DNA from: Kalaharituber pfeilii
Lineage: Eukaryota; Ascomycota; Pezizomycetes; Pezizales; Pezizaceae
Length of the DNA stretch: 32,244 nt
Assembly (NCBI GenBank): GCA_015179045.1
Contig: WHUZ01000202.1
Coordinates: 1-32,244 of the forward strand
Reading direction: 5' to 3'
Shown in pieces: positions 10,802 through 20,118 of this stretch (positions are counted from its first letter, which is position 1; the number at the start of each line of letters is the position of its first letter). Under the pieces are notes generated by a model, which saw only the letters and a program-made list of their open reading frames with translations, ran no database searches and was not told the DNA's origin. A program made the translations under genes and the position numbers.

Positions 10802-11038
10802 TGTTATGAAGATAGTAAACGCAGAAAGTTACCATCTACCAGGTCAAAAAGACACTTAACTAGCGATACTCACTAGTCCTCTGCGTAGATTATATAGTAC
10901 TTATTATACAACTGCGGCGCCTTTCTGGCTGTCGCATATCGCTTACGTCGCATATGTGCATTTCGTATGCACTTGCATTTTTCGCTTTTCACGTGCTCCA
11001 CCGGCCATCCACACTACGGTCGCGGTGAACCCGTAACA
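10802..11038 (-). repeat. LTR of the TRIM (3' LTR on the minus strand)
   Basis: 237 bp, same length as its partner at 11441-11677. Contains a short inverted repeat GTGCA-TTTCGTA-TGCAC near 10956-10972. Differs from the partner mostly by transitions. Confidence 0.88.
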
Positions 11039-11440
11039 GTACTCCCCTCTTAGGGCAACTTCTCCGAGTTGCTATATGAGTCTGCCCTCACCCTGGCCAT
11101 CATGGATTATTCCATACACTGTGCTACATGACTCTTCCGACCAGAATGTCAGCCAGGGATTTGATACGTCACTTTATCCTTGCTGCTGCCTCAGATATAT
11201 TGTACAAGCGCCACCCATCACTTGGCATGCCGGGATTACATAGCGTCGCCTAATATCAATATTTTGCTGTCTTACATGGCCTTCCATATTACTCTTGGCT
11301 CTGGTTTTGGCTCATGGCTCTCGCTCTTTGGCTCTTGGCTCAGATAAGGTCTTACTTTCTGCAGCTTTAATACTTAATACTCAGGGAATTGGTGAGATAA
11401 GTTAAGCATTGAACCGGTAACCGGTTTATTGCTAGTCAAC
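11039..11440 (-). other. TRIM interior: polypurine tract, hairpin, no ORF
   Basis: Starts (plus strand 11039-11056) with the complement of the polypurine tract, then a perfect 6-bp stem with 6-base loop at 11055-11072 (GCAACT...AGTTGC). Near 11290-11347 a TGGCTC motif is repeated about six times. At 11412-11426 is a near-palindrome ACCGGTAACCGGT. The primer binding site should lie at the right end, reading GTTGACTAGCAATAAACC on the minus strand; I could not match it to a tRNA. Confidence 0.7.
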
Positions 11441-11677
11441 TATTACGGAGGTAGTAAATGCAGAAAGTTACCATCCGCTAAGTCAAAAAGACACTTAACT
11501 AGCGATACTCGCTAGTCCTCTGCGTAACTTATATAGTACTCATTATGCAACTGCGGTGCCTTTCTGGCTATCGCATGTCGCTTACATTACATATGCGTAT
11601 TTCGTATACACTTATATTTTTTGCTTTTTACGCGCTCCACTGACTGCCTACACTACAGTCACGGTGAACTCATAACA
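11441..11677 (-). repeat. LTR of the TRIM (5' LTR on the minus strand)
   Basis: Partner of 10802-11038. Its left end reads TATTACGGAGGTAG where the other copy reads TGTTATGAAGATAG. Confidence 0.88.
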
Positions 11678-11903
11678 ACATCAATAAACCATCTGAGTAG
11701 CATAGCTATACAGAATCCCCATTTGTGCAAGATGCTCTGTCTTATAAGCCATCAATACTTTATTGGACTATAGAGTCCCGAAGGCTTCCTTAGATATTGA
11801 TCATAAAACTCTCTGACAGATTTCAATGATCTATATAGATTCTCAACTATTTCCACAGTTTTGTTATCTCTGCCATAGTTCGGTCATGAAAGATATGGAG
11901 ATA

Positions 11904-12435
11904 TATAATAGGGGTGCTTCATTATGGCTGATTATATAAATAAAAAACTTAGAATATATTCTTATACAAAAATAACTTTAAGCGGAAGTATTATAGCTTT
12001 TACTGATAATAGTTCTTCTGTCGGAATAGGCTATCCAGCTCAAGTTAAATACTCTTACTGGATCTTATTCTAAGTGCTCTTTCTGATAGTAGCTTTCTAC
12101 GGAGACTGAAGTCTTGTTCCAATCAACTGAATACATAGTCTGGTCTATTACCTATCAGGTTTCAGACTTATTAGCTCCTCCTAGCACTAAACCTAGGCTA
12201 GTTATCTCTTCTAGAGATAACAGAGTAGTATTTCTAATTAGGGCCCTGTGGCAGCTTACTTTACTAAGCTGTAGGTAACTGATAGCATCCTGTCCTGATC
12301 AACCCTAGGCTTCCTACTTAGTACTTACTATTATTTCTTAATAGTATTACACTACTAATGGAGCAACTATTCTAATAATGACTACCTCATTAGGAGATCA
12401 TAGACTCTCTATCAACTATGTTAACCTCTATAACA
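11904..12435 (-). repeat. LTR of family F (3' LTR)
   Basis: On the minus strand starts TGTTATAGAGG at 12435, directly after the purine-rich CTAGGAAGAGAGTAA (12436-12450) and about 100 bases after the end of the family F chromodomain. The opposite end is taken as TATAATAGGGG at 11904, where the match between the two D arms stops. No second copy exists in the window, so the far end is inferred from the disruption of D2. Confidence 0.6.
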
Positions 12436-12459
12436 TTACTCTCTTCCTAGTTTCTTGTC

Positions 12460-13870
12460 CTTAAGATCTTAACACAGAAATCCCTATCTGCCTATAGATA
12501 TCTATTATAAAACTTCTTTCAAAATTTCCTTACTTGTTCCAGCTAAGTTCTTATAACCTTCCCATGTTGCTTCTTTATCTGGGTATCCTTCCTATAATAC
12601 TAAATACTCTACCAAGTGCCTATACTTCTTCTTATTTTTTTCTACTCTCAATGATATCCTGAACTACCTAATTAACTTGATCCTCAATTTCTTCTGTAGG
12701 GGTAGAGGGATATATTGAGTTAAATCTAGACTTTGCTGATAGAGTTCCAATAAGCTCATATGGAAAACTGAGTCTACTTTTATAGTTAAGGGTAACTCTA
12801 GTTTATATGCTCGAGTTTTTATGACTTTGGTAATTTTGAAAGATCTAGCTTTTCAGTAGTTGAGTATCTTAGAAGGTCAGTAGAATTACATGTTTTGCTT
12901 GCTAACTATAACGAGATCTCCTACTTTGAGGCTTAGTTGTTCAAGTCTTTTAGTATTAGACTATTAAGTTATCTTGATTCTAGCTTTTAGAATATTCTCT
13001 CTAAGTCATTTCTAGGTTCCTTCCCAGACTTTCTCTAGAAGTTTACTGGCAGAGTTCTGAAATTCGACCTTCCTTAATGGTTCTCAGGACTGGTGAGATT
13101 TAAATCCAAAGTTGGCTTCGAAAGGGGACATGCCTATTGTTTCAGAGGAGAAGGAGTTATATGCAAACTCTACCATAGGCAAAAGGTCTTTCCAATCATC
13201 CTGCTTCTAAGAACAATAGTGTCCTAGATATTATTCAAGGGTTTGGTTTGTTCACTCTGTTTGCTCATCAGTTTCAGGGTAGAAGGCAGTCAATAGCTTT
13301 GTTGTAATACCTAATAGATCTATTAGTGCTTGTCAGAAATGTAAGGTTATTTTTGAGTCTCAGTCCGAGATGATATCTTCTGAAAGTCTATAATACTTCC
13401 AATAGAATCTCAAAAAGGCTTAGGCAAGGTCTTTAGTAGTAGTATTAGTAGGGAGAGAGATAAAATAGGCCATTTTGGTAAATCAGTCAATGATTACTCA
13501 AATGATGGTGCAGCTATTAGATTCAGAAAGTTCAGTAATCTAATCTATCGAGATTGATGACTAGGAATAGTAAGGTAGTTCTAATGGTTCTAGAAGTCCA
13601 TATTTTCGGTGTCTGCTTGGTTTATCTCTTTGGCATATATCACAAGAGCGTATATAATCCTGTACGTCTTGCTCACTGTTAACCTAGTAATAGTTAGCCT
13701 TAATTTGGTCCAAAGTCTTATAAATGCTGAAATGTCCAGTAATTTTACTATCATGGTTATCTCAAAAGATTCTGTTTTTTAATTTCCTTATTGTCTAGGA
13801 TGAATCATCAGTATTTCCAAAGGAGGAAGTTGTTTTCAACTATAAAGTTCTTATCTACTAGTTGACTCCC
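12460..13870 (-). pseudogene. pol: integrase and chromodomain of element F, degenerate
   Basis: Minus strand, from right to left: an HHCC-like region (TGHFSIYKTLDQIKANYYW near 13690-13760), CDICQRDKPSRHRKYGLLEP near 13580-13640, SSISIDWITELSESNS near 13520-13570 with the first catalytic Asp, IIDWFTKMAYFISLP, then ISDSDSKITLHF, the TDEQTEWTNQTLEYLG-like Glu block near 13240-13280, [11 protein letters not shown] near 13150, SVFHMSLLELY near 12750 and a chromodomain end (LVEYLVL, EGYPDKEATWEGYKN near 12545-12610). Stops are frequent. This is a chromovirus integrase of a family distinct from A. It belongs with the RT and RNase H just upstream. Confidence 0.8.
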
Positions 13871-14049
13871 TTCCTTGACTACTTCTTAGGTTTTTACCCA
13901 ATCTGTAGAAGTCTCTCTAGTAGTACATAAGTCATCTCGAAAGATATCTCTTAGCTTCACTATCTTTATTGTAGCTAGCCTTAATTGTCTAGGCTTAAAC
14001 AAGAACTCTACTGGTTGTAGATCTTCACTTCCTTCCTTAGGGCAGTGAT

Positions 14050-14884
14050 TCCAATACCTACTCAATGCATCTGGCTTCTTATTTTTCTCTCTAGGTCTAT
14101 ACCTTACCATAAAATCAAATTCTCCTAGGAACTTGGCCCATCTTACTTGTCTTTGAGTTAAAGTTTCGTAGTACTAAAGTACTCAAGGTTTTTGAGTCTG
14201 TCCAAATGAGTATCTGTTGTTAACAAGACTTAAGTAGTAGTTCCCACTTCTTGTAGACTTTGATAATAGCTACTATTTCTTTATTATAGATATTGTAATT
14301 AATTTCTGCTGGTGAGAATTTTTATGATATAAAAGTACATAAGTATAATTTGCCATTGGATTGATGCTAAGATAAGACTGCTCCTATGGCATAGTTACTA
14401 GCATCGGTTTCAATAATAGTCTCCTTCTCTAATTGGAAGTGTACTAGAATTAGTGCAGTTGTAAACTTTTTCTTGATTTCATTAAAGGCTTATTGTCTTG
14501 CTTGAGTCTATTTTCAAGCTAGGTTTTTCTTGATTAATTCTATGAAAGGGTATACGATTTTAGAGAACTCTTCAATAAACCTTTTTATAAAAATTAGTAA
14601 AACCTAGGAATTCTTATACATCTTTGACTCGGTGAGGGGTTGCCCAATTCTTAACTTCCTCTACCTTTTTCTTAGTTATTTGGATTCCTTCTAGAGAAAT
14701 CTTATAACTTAAGAATTCTACTACTTGCTGATGGAAGCAATTCTTTCTTAGGTTCACTCTCAAACCAGCCTTATCAAGCCTTGCTAGTACCTCTTTTACT
14801 AGACATTCATACTTCTCATCATTTTTTGAAAACATTAGGATATCATCCAAATATATTATAACTCTATTGTCAAGCAGGTCATAG
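14050..14884 (-). pseudogene. pol: RT (C-terminal part) and RNase H of element F, cut by LTR-B1
   Basis: Minus strand from 14884: DLLDNRVIIYLDDILMFSKN carries the RT catalytic YLDD with both Asp, then a 78-residue open stretch covering the end of the palm and thumb (LARLDKAGLRVNLRKNCF, GIQITKKKVEEVKNWATP). RNase H follows with a TDASNYAIGAVLS motif near 14390-14430, INYNIYNKEI near 14275-14300 and the closing YRPREKNKKPDALSRYW near 14055-14105. The N-terminal half of RT (fingers, PFGL motif) is missing: it stops at the exact start of the LTR at 14885, and no continuation was found to the right of that insertion. Confidence 0.85.
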
Positions 14885-15404
14885 TGTTATGGCTAAAGGT
14901 AAAGACCTACCAAATATTAGGAAAGTACCACCCGTACCATTATAAGACTTGCTAAGGTATATCTGATCAATACTAGGTGAGCTACGGTATACTTTGGTTG
15001 TTCAGTGGTTACCTCATAGATATGTGTATCAGTTCTTATACATATACTGCACTAATACATGCATGATGCTTATGAAGCAACTAGCATTACTTATAATGCC
15101 TTTACTAATAATGCATGGTTGCAACATAGATAACATTTCACTTGCTTATTAGTTTTGGAAAGGGATCTATGTTATTATATGTTTCTATTATATTACTGTT
15201 TCTATATTTACTTATCTATTTTATGAGATAGTATTATCATATTACAGTTATGTTATTAATTGTTAACGAGTCATGTATGATGGGCACTTAGTATATAAGG
15301 CCCCAACTTCTATCATTAGTTATACAGAATTAAGATACTAGCGGTATCCTAAGTTTTACTCAAACTCTATGTTTATTATGTACTTTTTGCCCGCTCTTCT
15401 GTGT
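14885..15404 (+). repeat. LTR of family B (B1), inserted in RT of F and cut by A2
   Basis: Starts TGTTATGGCTAAAGG at 14885, abutting the broken RT frame of F, and matches LTR-B2 (6769-7309, inverted). Element A2 enters at 15404/15405, about 22 bases before the expected end; a short remnant may continue at 22880-22903, but its similarity is weak. No internal B sequence follows, so this is probably a solo LTR. Confidence 0.75.
15292..15366 (+). promoter_or_regulatory. shared LTR promoter module in LTR-B1
   Basis: TATATAAGG at 15292 preceded by GAGTCATGTATGATGG, then AATTAAGATACTAGCGGTAT and CCTAAGTTTTACTC. The part upstream of the TATA box is almost identical in LTR-C. Confidence 0.6.
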
Positions 15405-16033
15405 TGTTACGGGATACATTGAGGGTAACCCGTTTACTAAATAACTAAGTGCACCGCGAAATATAATTAAGTATAAGTCACAGAAAATAAGGTAGTTAAG
15501 GTAGTAAGAAAGCTTTATATTTGTTAGGGTTGAGTTCCGAGTTCTTGCCCTTCTAACTCCGGAGGGTCAGGCTTCTATTTATACAAAATGTAGTTCTTCA
15601 AAGCTGTTAACAAATTCAGCTTGAACAGATTCTGGGATCAAGCCAGACCCTGAAAAATGCCAAGTGACAGCCTTTCTTTTTGACCAACCCTTACAATAAA
15701 TTCTAGGACAACAAATACGAGAACTTGAAACCTCTAATGCAAGCCTCTATCTAAAAATACCATCATAACTCCAATCCCTATGCAAAGATCGATGATATAA
15801 GAAAAGGTTATCATACAACGAATAGTACAACAGGAGCTGCCGGAAGAGTTAGTAACCAAGATTGCTAATCTTAGTAGTTACTTACTTCTTAACCGAAGAA
15901 GCTCCACTATCACGGACCTGACTAGTATCGAGTTAGCTAAACTTCCGACTAGTAGGCTTTATAGTTGGTAGTACCTTTTGACAACACTTAAACAAGACGG
16001 TATTATAGCATGAGAATAGTTATGCCTGTAACA
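15405..16033 (-). repeat. LTR of family A (3' LTR of A2)
   Basis: 629 bp; plus-strand reading starts TGTTACGGG and ends CCTGTAACA. Matches 22249-22879 and 4753-5389. Confidence 0.92.
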
Positions 16034-16425
16034 GTACTCCCCTTCTTAGAGCACACGTCCTGAGTGCCTGTTAGCTATTATTCTTTAATTTATTAAAAGA
16101 ATATAAGCCATACAGCTTAGCATCGGTAGATCTCTTACCTTGACCTTAGCAACTTATTTTGCCGTGATCGTACTCAAGGTAATATTCCGTAATGTCCTGA
16201 CTATAGGCTACGCTTCTAATTAGTCTTTGACGTTGAAGGTAGTTGGTAAGAGCTTTACCTATTTATCATAAGACGTGCTACTATATTCGTAGTGTCTTGA
16301 CCCCTTGAACACTTTTCCGTTTGACACCTTGGCGTGTATCTAGGATAAGTGTTAACACTTTACGAACTTAAGTTCGTAGGTTAGGTCCATGCCGTACCTT
16401 TATGACAGATATATCTGCACTCTAG
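16034..16425 (-). other. non-coding 3' region and polypurine tract of A2
   Basis: The plus strand begins GTACTCCCCTTCTTAGAG (16034-16051), i.e. a minus-strand polypurine tract AAGAAGGGGAGTAC directly before the LTR. The remainder matches 4251-4752 of A1 and contains no coding frame. A palindromic TACGAACTTAAGTTCGTA lies at 16360-16377; A1 has a degenerate form of it. Confidence 0.8.
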
Positions 16426-17862
16426 ATCGGTAACTTGACTGCATTTCTAACTTCTTTTTCTCTTTGTTCCTCGTTGCCCTGATTCGGCTTGTTTTTCTTT
16501 ATCAGGGTATCGTTTGCGGAATTCTTTAAGTGCATCCACGGTGATCCATCATCCATTAATAGTTCGCCTAGGCTTTCCCATGTTGCCTCCTCGGCCCATA
16601 ACCTTCCCACTGCACAAGGTACTCTAGTGTCTTCTTGGTACCGTTGTATCGTATGTCGGTGATGGAGGCTATGAAGTATTCTTCCTCGCCTTCTTGCATT
16701 AGTGGGGATGGTTGGTCGGGTAGAGGGTTGAGAGCGGATGTTTTGAACGGTTCGAGCAGTGAAACGTGAAAGACAGGGTGTATCTTCAAGTTGTATGGTA
16801 ACTTAAGCTTGAAAGAACGTTTGCCTATTGCTTTCTCGATAGTGAAGGGTCCGATCAACTTAGCGTCGAGTTTCTTGGAAGGTCTTTTTGTTGAGATATT
16901 TTTGGCGTTGAGCATGACTTTGTCTCCTTCCTTGAAATCGGGTTGTCGAGTGTGATGTTGGTCGTACCACTTAGCTGCTCGTTCAATTGATTTGTTCAGT
17001 TCCTTGCGAATCCGTTCCCATTCTCCTGTGAGTTCTCCCGAGGGTACGTTGAGAGCTTCTTCCTCATTGATGGTATCAACAAGGGGGTGAAAGCCGTAGT
17101 TGGCGAAGAAAGGTGAGGTCTTGGTGGAGCTATGTTGTGCGTTATTGTATGCGAACTCTGCGAGGGGTAAGAGTTGGTTCCAATTGTCCTGGTGGTAGGT
17201 GACATAGTTACGGAGGTACCCTTCGAGGGTTTGGTTGACTCTTTCAGTTTGTCCATCGGTTTCCGGGTGTGCAGTTGTACTCATGTTTAAGTTGACTTTG
17301 AGTTTCTTCATGAGTTCCTGCCAGAAGTTCGAAGTAAACTTCGGATCTCGGTCCGATATGATGGTTTTCGGTAAGCCGTGGAGTCGCCATATTTCTCGAA
17401 GGAAGGTAGTTGCTAATTGTTCGTGGATTGTTCTGCTAGAGGGATGAAGTGAGCCATCTTAGTGAACCTATCCACTACTACCCATATTTGTGTGAAGCCG
17501 TCTGAAGGAGGGAGTTCGGTAATGAAGTCCATACTGATAGAGGACCATGGTTGGTATGGTATCTCATGTGGGTGAAGGAGGCCGTATTTCTTGTGTCTTC
17601 GTGCCTTGTTCCTTTGGCATTCCAAGCATGCGCCGATGTATTCCGTGATGTCGTTGTGAGCATTAGGCCAATAGAAGTCCCTGCCGATAAGTTCTGTGGT
17701 TTTTTTCGATTCCGAGGTGGCCGGCGAGGGGATGATCATGTTTTGCTTGAAGTATTTCTTGTCTAAGGGCCGTTGGTATCACAAACCGGTTGTTGTGTAG
17801 GACTAGTTCATCATGGATACTGAATCGTTTGTCGACGTTATCGTTCTTCTGCTGGATGCGTT
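16426..17862 (-). pseudogene. pol: integrase and chromodomain of A2, frameshifted
   Basis: Minus strand: GHLGIEK near 17700-17720 supplies the His pair and CLECQRN near 17610-17640 the Cys pair of the zinc domain. The core has [14 protein letters not shown] (17510-17550) and [15 protein letters not shown]. After a frameshift near 17413-17440 the rest is open in a 247-residue stretch: SDRDPKFTSNFWQEL with the second Asp, [16 protein letters not shown] with the Glu, the GPF segment, FHVSLLEPF and the chromodomain EYFIASITDI...YLVQWEGYG. One C is missing in the GGGCCGAGG stretch near 16596-16605, shifting the chromodomain end (EEATWESLGELL) into another frame. A1 has a different single-base loss a few bases upstream. 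Confidence 0.9.
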
Positions 17863-19480
17863 CCTTAAGTTGAGTATACCATTTGTCCTTTTTCCCTTCT
17901 TCGATTAGCTTGCTCCTCCATTCGTCAGTTAGTGCTACCACTTTCAGAGCTTTTATCGTTCTTGCAGTCAAAATTTCTTTCTCTTCCTGCCATGTTCCTT
18001 CTTCCCAGAACTTAGTTTCTTGCTGATCTCGCTGTCCACTCCCCTTCTTAAGGGCGTGGTCACCACGTCTGGATAAAGCATCTGCTTTGGCATTCGCTTT
18101 TCCTTTTCGGTAGATGATTGTATAGTCGAATAGGGCAAGTTTTTCTGCCCATCGTGCTTGACAGTAAGATAGCTTCTTAATCGTATTGAAGATCTGGAGG
18201 TTGTCATAGTCTGTATAGACTTTGATGCTATGCTTAGGACCTTCACAGTATTCTCTCCAGGTATCTATCATACATTCCACCACAGACAGTATCTCCTTAT
18301 CGAAGATGTCGTAGTTAATTTCAGTTGGTGTGAACTTCTAGGAATGGAATACAACTGGGTGTAGTTTGTTGTCTTCTTGCTTCTGACTTAGGATCTCTCC
18401 AAGTGCGAAGTCACTTGCATCTGTTTCTAGTATGATTTCATGTTCTGGGTGGTAGTGTGCTAGAATTGGAGCAGTTGTGAAAGCTTCTTTGAGTTACTGA
18501 AAAGCTTCCTCTTACGGAGGTCCCCAGACTAGCTTTGCTTCTTTATTGAGTAGTCGAGTTAGAGGTAAGCATATCTTACTGTAGTCCTTAATGAAGCATC
18601 GGTAGAAGTTAGCAAACCCTAGGAAGCATTGTATATCTGTCTTTAGATTAGAGTATTCATTGGTACCAGGGGTCTTCCAATCAAGGATAGCCTAGATTTT
18701 GTTAGTGGATATCGAGATTCCTTTCCCCGAGATATGATAACCTAAAAATTTAACTTCCTCCACGCACTATTCGCATTTTTCCTCTTGTATAGCCAAACCA
18801 TTTTCCTGTCGCCTGTGCAACACCTCTTCCAGGGATGTATTATGTTCTTCTAGGGTTTCGACATATATTAGTATGTTGTCAATGTATGCCAGTAAACCCT
18901 AATCGATTATGTCTTTGAAAGATTTTATTCATGAACTCCTGGAAGGTTGCTGGTGCATTGCAGAGTCCGAATGGTATAACTGTGTATTCGTAGTGGCCGT
19001 ACCGAGTCCTAAAGGCTGTCTTCTACTCATCCCCTTTGGCAATTCGTACCAAGTTGTATCCGTTCTTTAAGTCAAGGGTGGTGAAGTATTTGCCCTTGTG
19101 AAGTTGGTTTCAGAGTTCTGCTATTAGTAGGAGGAAGTAGCAGTTCTTAATAGTAATTTGCTTTAGGTCTCTATAGTCGATACACATATAGAGTTTGCTA
19201 TTCTTCTTTGAGACGAACAGGATGGGTGACCTGCCGGGGATTGTGAGAGTTGGATCTTTCCTTCTTTTAACATTTATTCGATGTATTCTTTAAGTATCTG
19301 CAACTCTTTCTTACTTAGTCGATAGATAGGTCCCCATGGGAGTTGTTGTCCTTCTTGTAGAGGTATGCGGTAGTCATAAGATCGATGCGGGAGTAGTTTT
19401 GTTACAGTCTTGGGGTCAAAAACCTTCGGGAATTTCTTCTTCCATGCTGCTAGGTCAAAGGTCACCTACTCGCCAGCTTT
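17663..19480 (-). pseudogene. pol: reverse transcriptase, RNase H and linker of A2, broken
   Basis: Minus strand: an N-terminal stretch WKKKFPKVFDPKTVTKLLPH and LPWGPIYRLSKKELQILKEY (19274-19465), then RT blocks in changing frames ([20 protein letters not shown] near 19190-19240, FTTLDLKNGYNLVRIAKGDE near 19030-19090, [18 protein letters not shown] near 18925-18975). The catalytic motif reads YIDN (18886 down to 18875): the second Asp codon GAC is AAC. RNase H follows with [16 protein letters not shown] and ends KGKANAKADALSRRGD near 18060-18115. A 206-residue open stretch (17663-18283) covers the RNase H end and the linker into integrase (HDHPLAGHLGIEK). Confidence 0.9.
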
Positions 19481-19693
19481 CCTTTAGTAAATGGGTACTT
19501 GGGGTATTTTTCGTCCCACAATACGCATATACCCAACAAAAAACACTTGCCCTGCTTGTCATTGTTCAGTCGTGTAAAGTTCCTCCGCTTCACAAAGTTC
19601 AAAGCACCTAGCCTTGATGTGTTTCGAGTATTTGGCATAATTTAGTTCAACATAGTCCAAGTCCTAATCAATGTATGGCTGGTGACTAGCCAT

Positions 19694-20118
19694 CTACGTC
19701 ATTGACAAGAGTGCATCATAGTTCTTTCCTCCATCACCCATGTCAAAGTTGATGAGTTCTTTATGAACTTTACCGGTATCATCAATAAGGGTCATTTGTA
19801 GCTTTGGGGTATACTCTGTCCCAGTATTTGGTAAGAGCACACCGCCGGCTCCTCTGAACTTGATGGGGAATTTTCTTTTGATGTGTGGGATTGGTACTTT
19901 GTTGGAGAGTATTGACGTTTCTGCTCCTGGGTCAATAGATACTCTAATTATTCCTGATTTTGAGATATCGTTTTCCTGCCATTTTAGCTCAGCTTTGTGA
20001 ATGATTGATTTCTTTACTAGAGGTCCTTTGAGAATTGGAGGAGGAGTGAGGCCAACTGGAGGAGGAGGAGGGGCAGACACTTTGTTGGCTAAGATCTGCC
20101 TTTCTAGTTTTCCGACTC
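19694..20118 (-). pseudogene. pro: retropepsin-like protease of A2
   Basis: A minus-strand frame open from about 20118 to a TAG at 19694-19696. It starts Pro-rich (SAPPPPPVGLTPPP), then SGIIRVSIDPGAETSILSN, the catalytic region of a retroviral-type aspartic protease: usual elements have D-S/T-G-A, here D-P-G-A. GTEYTPKLQMTLIDDTG and HKELINFDMGD follow. About 120 residues is a normal size. The frame is at -1 to Gag, overlapping it by about 20 bases around the candidate slippery site. The closing TAG is followed in frame by more pol-like sequence, so it is probably a mutation. Confidence 0.75.
20104..20113 (-). promoter_or_regulatory. candidate -1 frameshift site of A2 (GGAAAAC then TAG)
   Basis: Second copy of the site at 690-699, identical in both elements although the surrounding gag sequence has diverged by point changes. 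Confidence 0.38.

Larger units (their letters stand above)
10802..11677 (-). mobile_element. TRIM: 876-bp LTR element without coding capacity
   Basis: Two 237-bp direct repeats (10802-11038 and 11441-11677) enclose only about 402 bases. The minus strand starts TGTTACGGG/TGTTATGAG and ends ATAACA/GTAATA, and a polypurine tract (CTAAGAGGGGAGTAC) lies directly before the 3' LTR. A perfect 5-bp duplication, ACATC, flanks the unit (10797-10801 and 11678-11682), and the host sequence on both sides joins to match the left inverted-repeat arm. This is the architecture of terminal-repeat retrotransposons in miniature, which rely on the enzymes of full-length elements. The interior encodes no recognisable protein. 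Confidence 0.9.
10078..11903 (-). repeat. right arm of the inverted repeat (3' end of element D2), split by a TRIM
   Basis: Reverse-complement match to 7736-8683. Outer part 11683-11903 matches 7736-7950, inner part 10078-10801 matches 7951-8683; the TRIM lies between. The outer limit is the end of LTR-F, so the rest of element D2 was separated by that insertion. Confidence 0.8.

Noticed and set aside
17551..17766. Plus-strand frames over 17235-17766 and 20142-21303
   Set aside because: Antisense shadows of the integrase and gag of A2.
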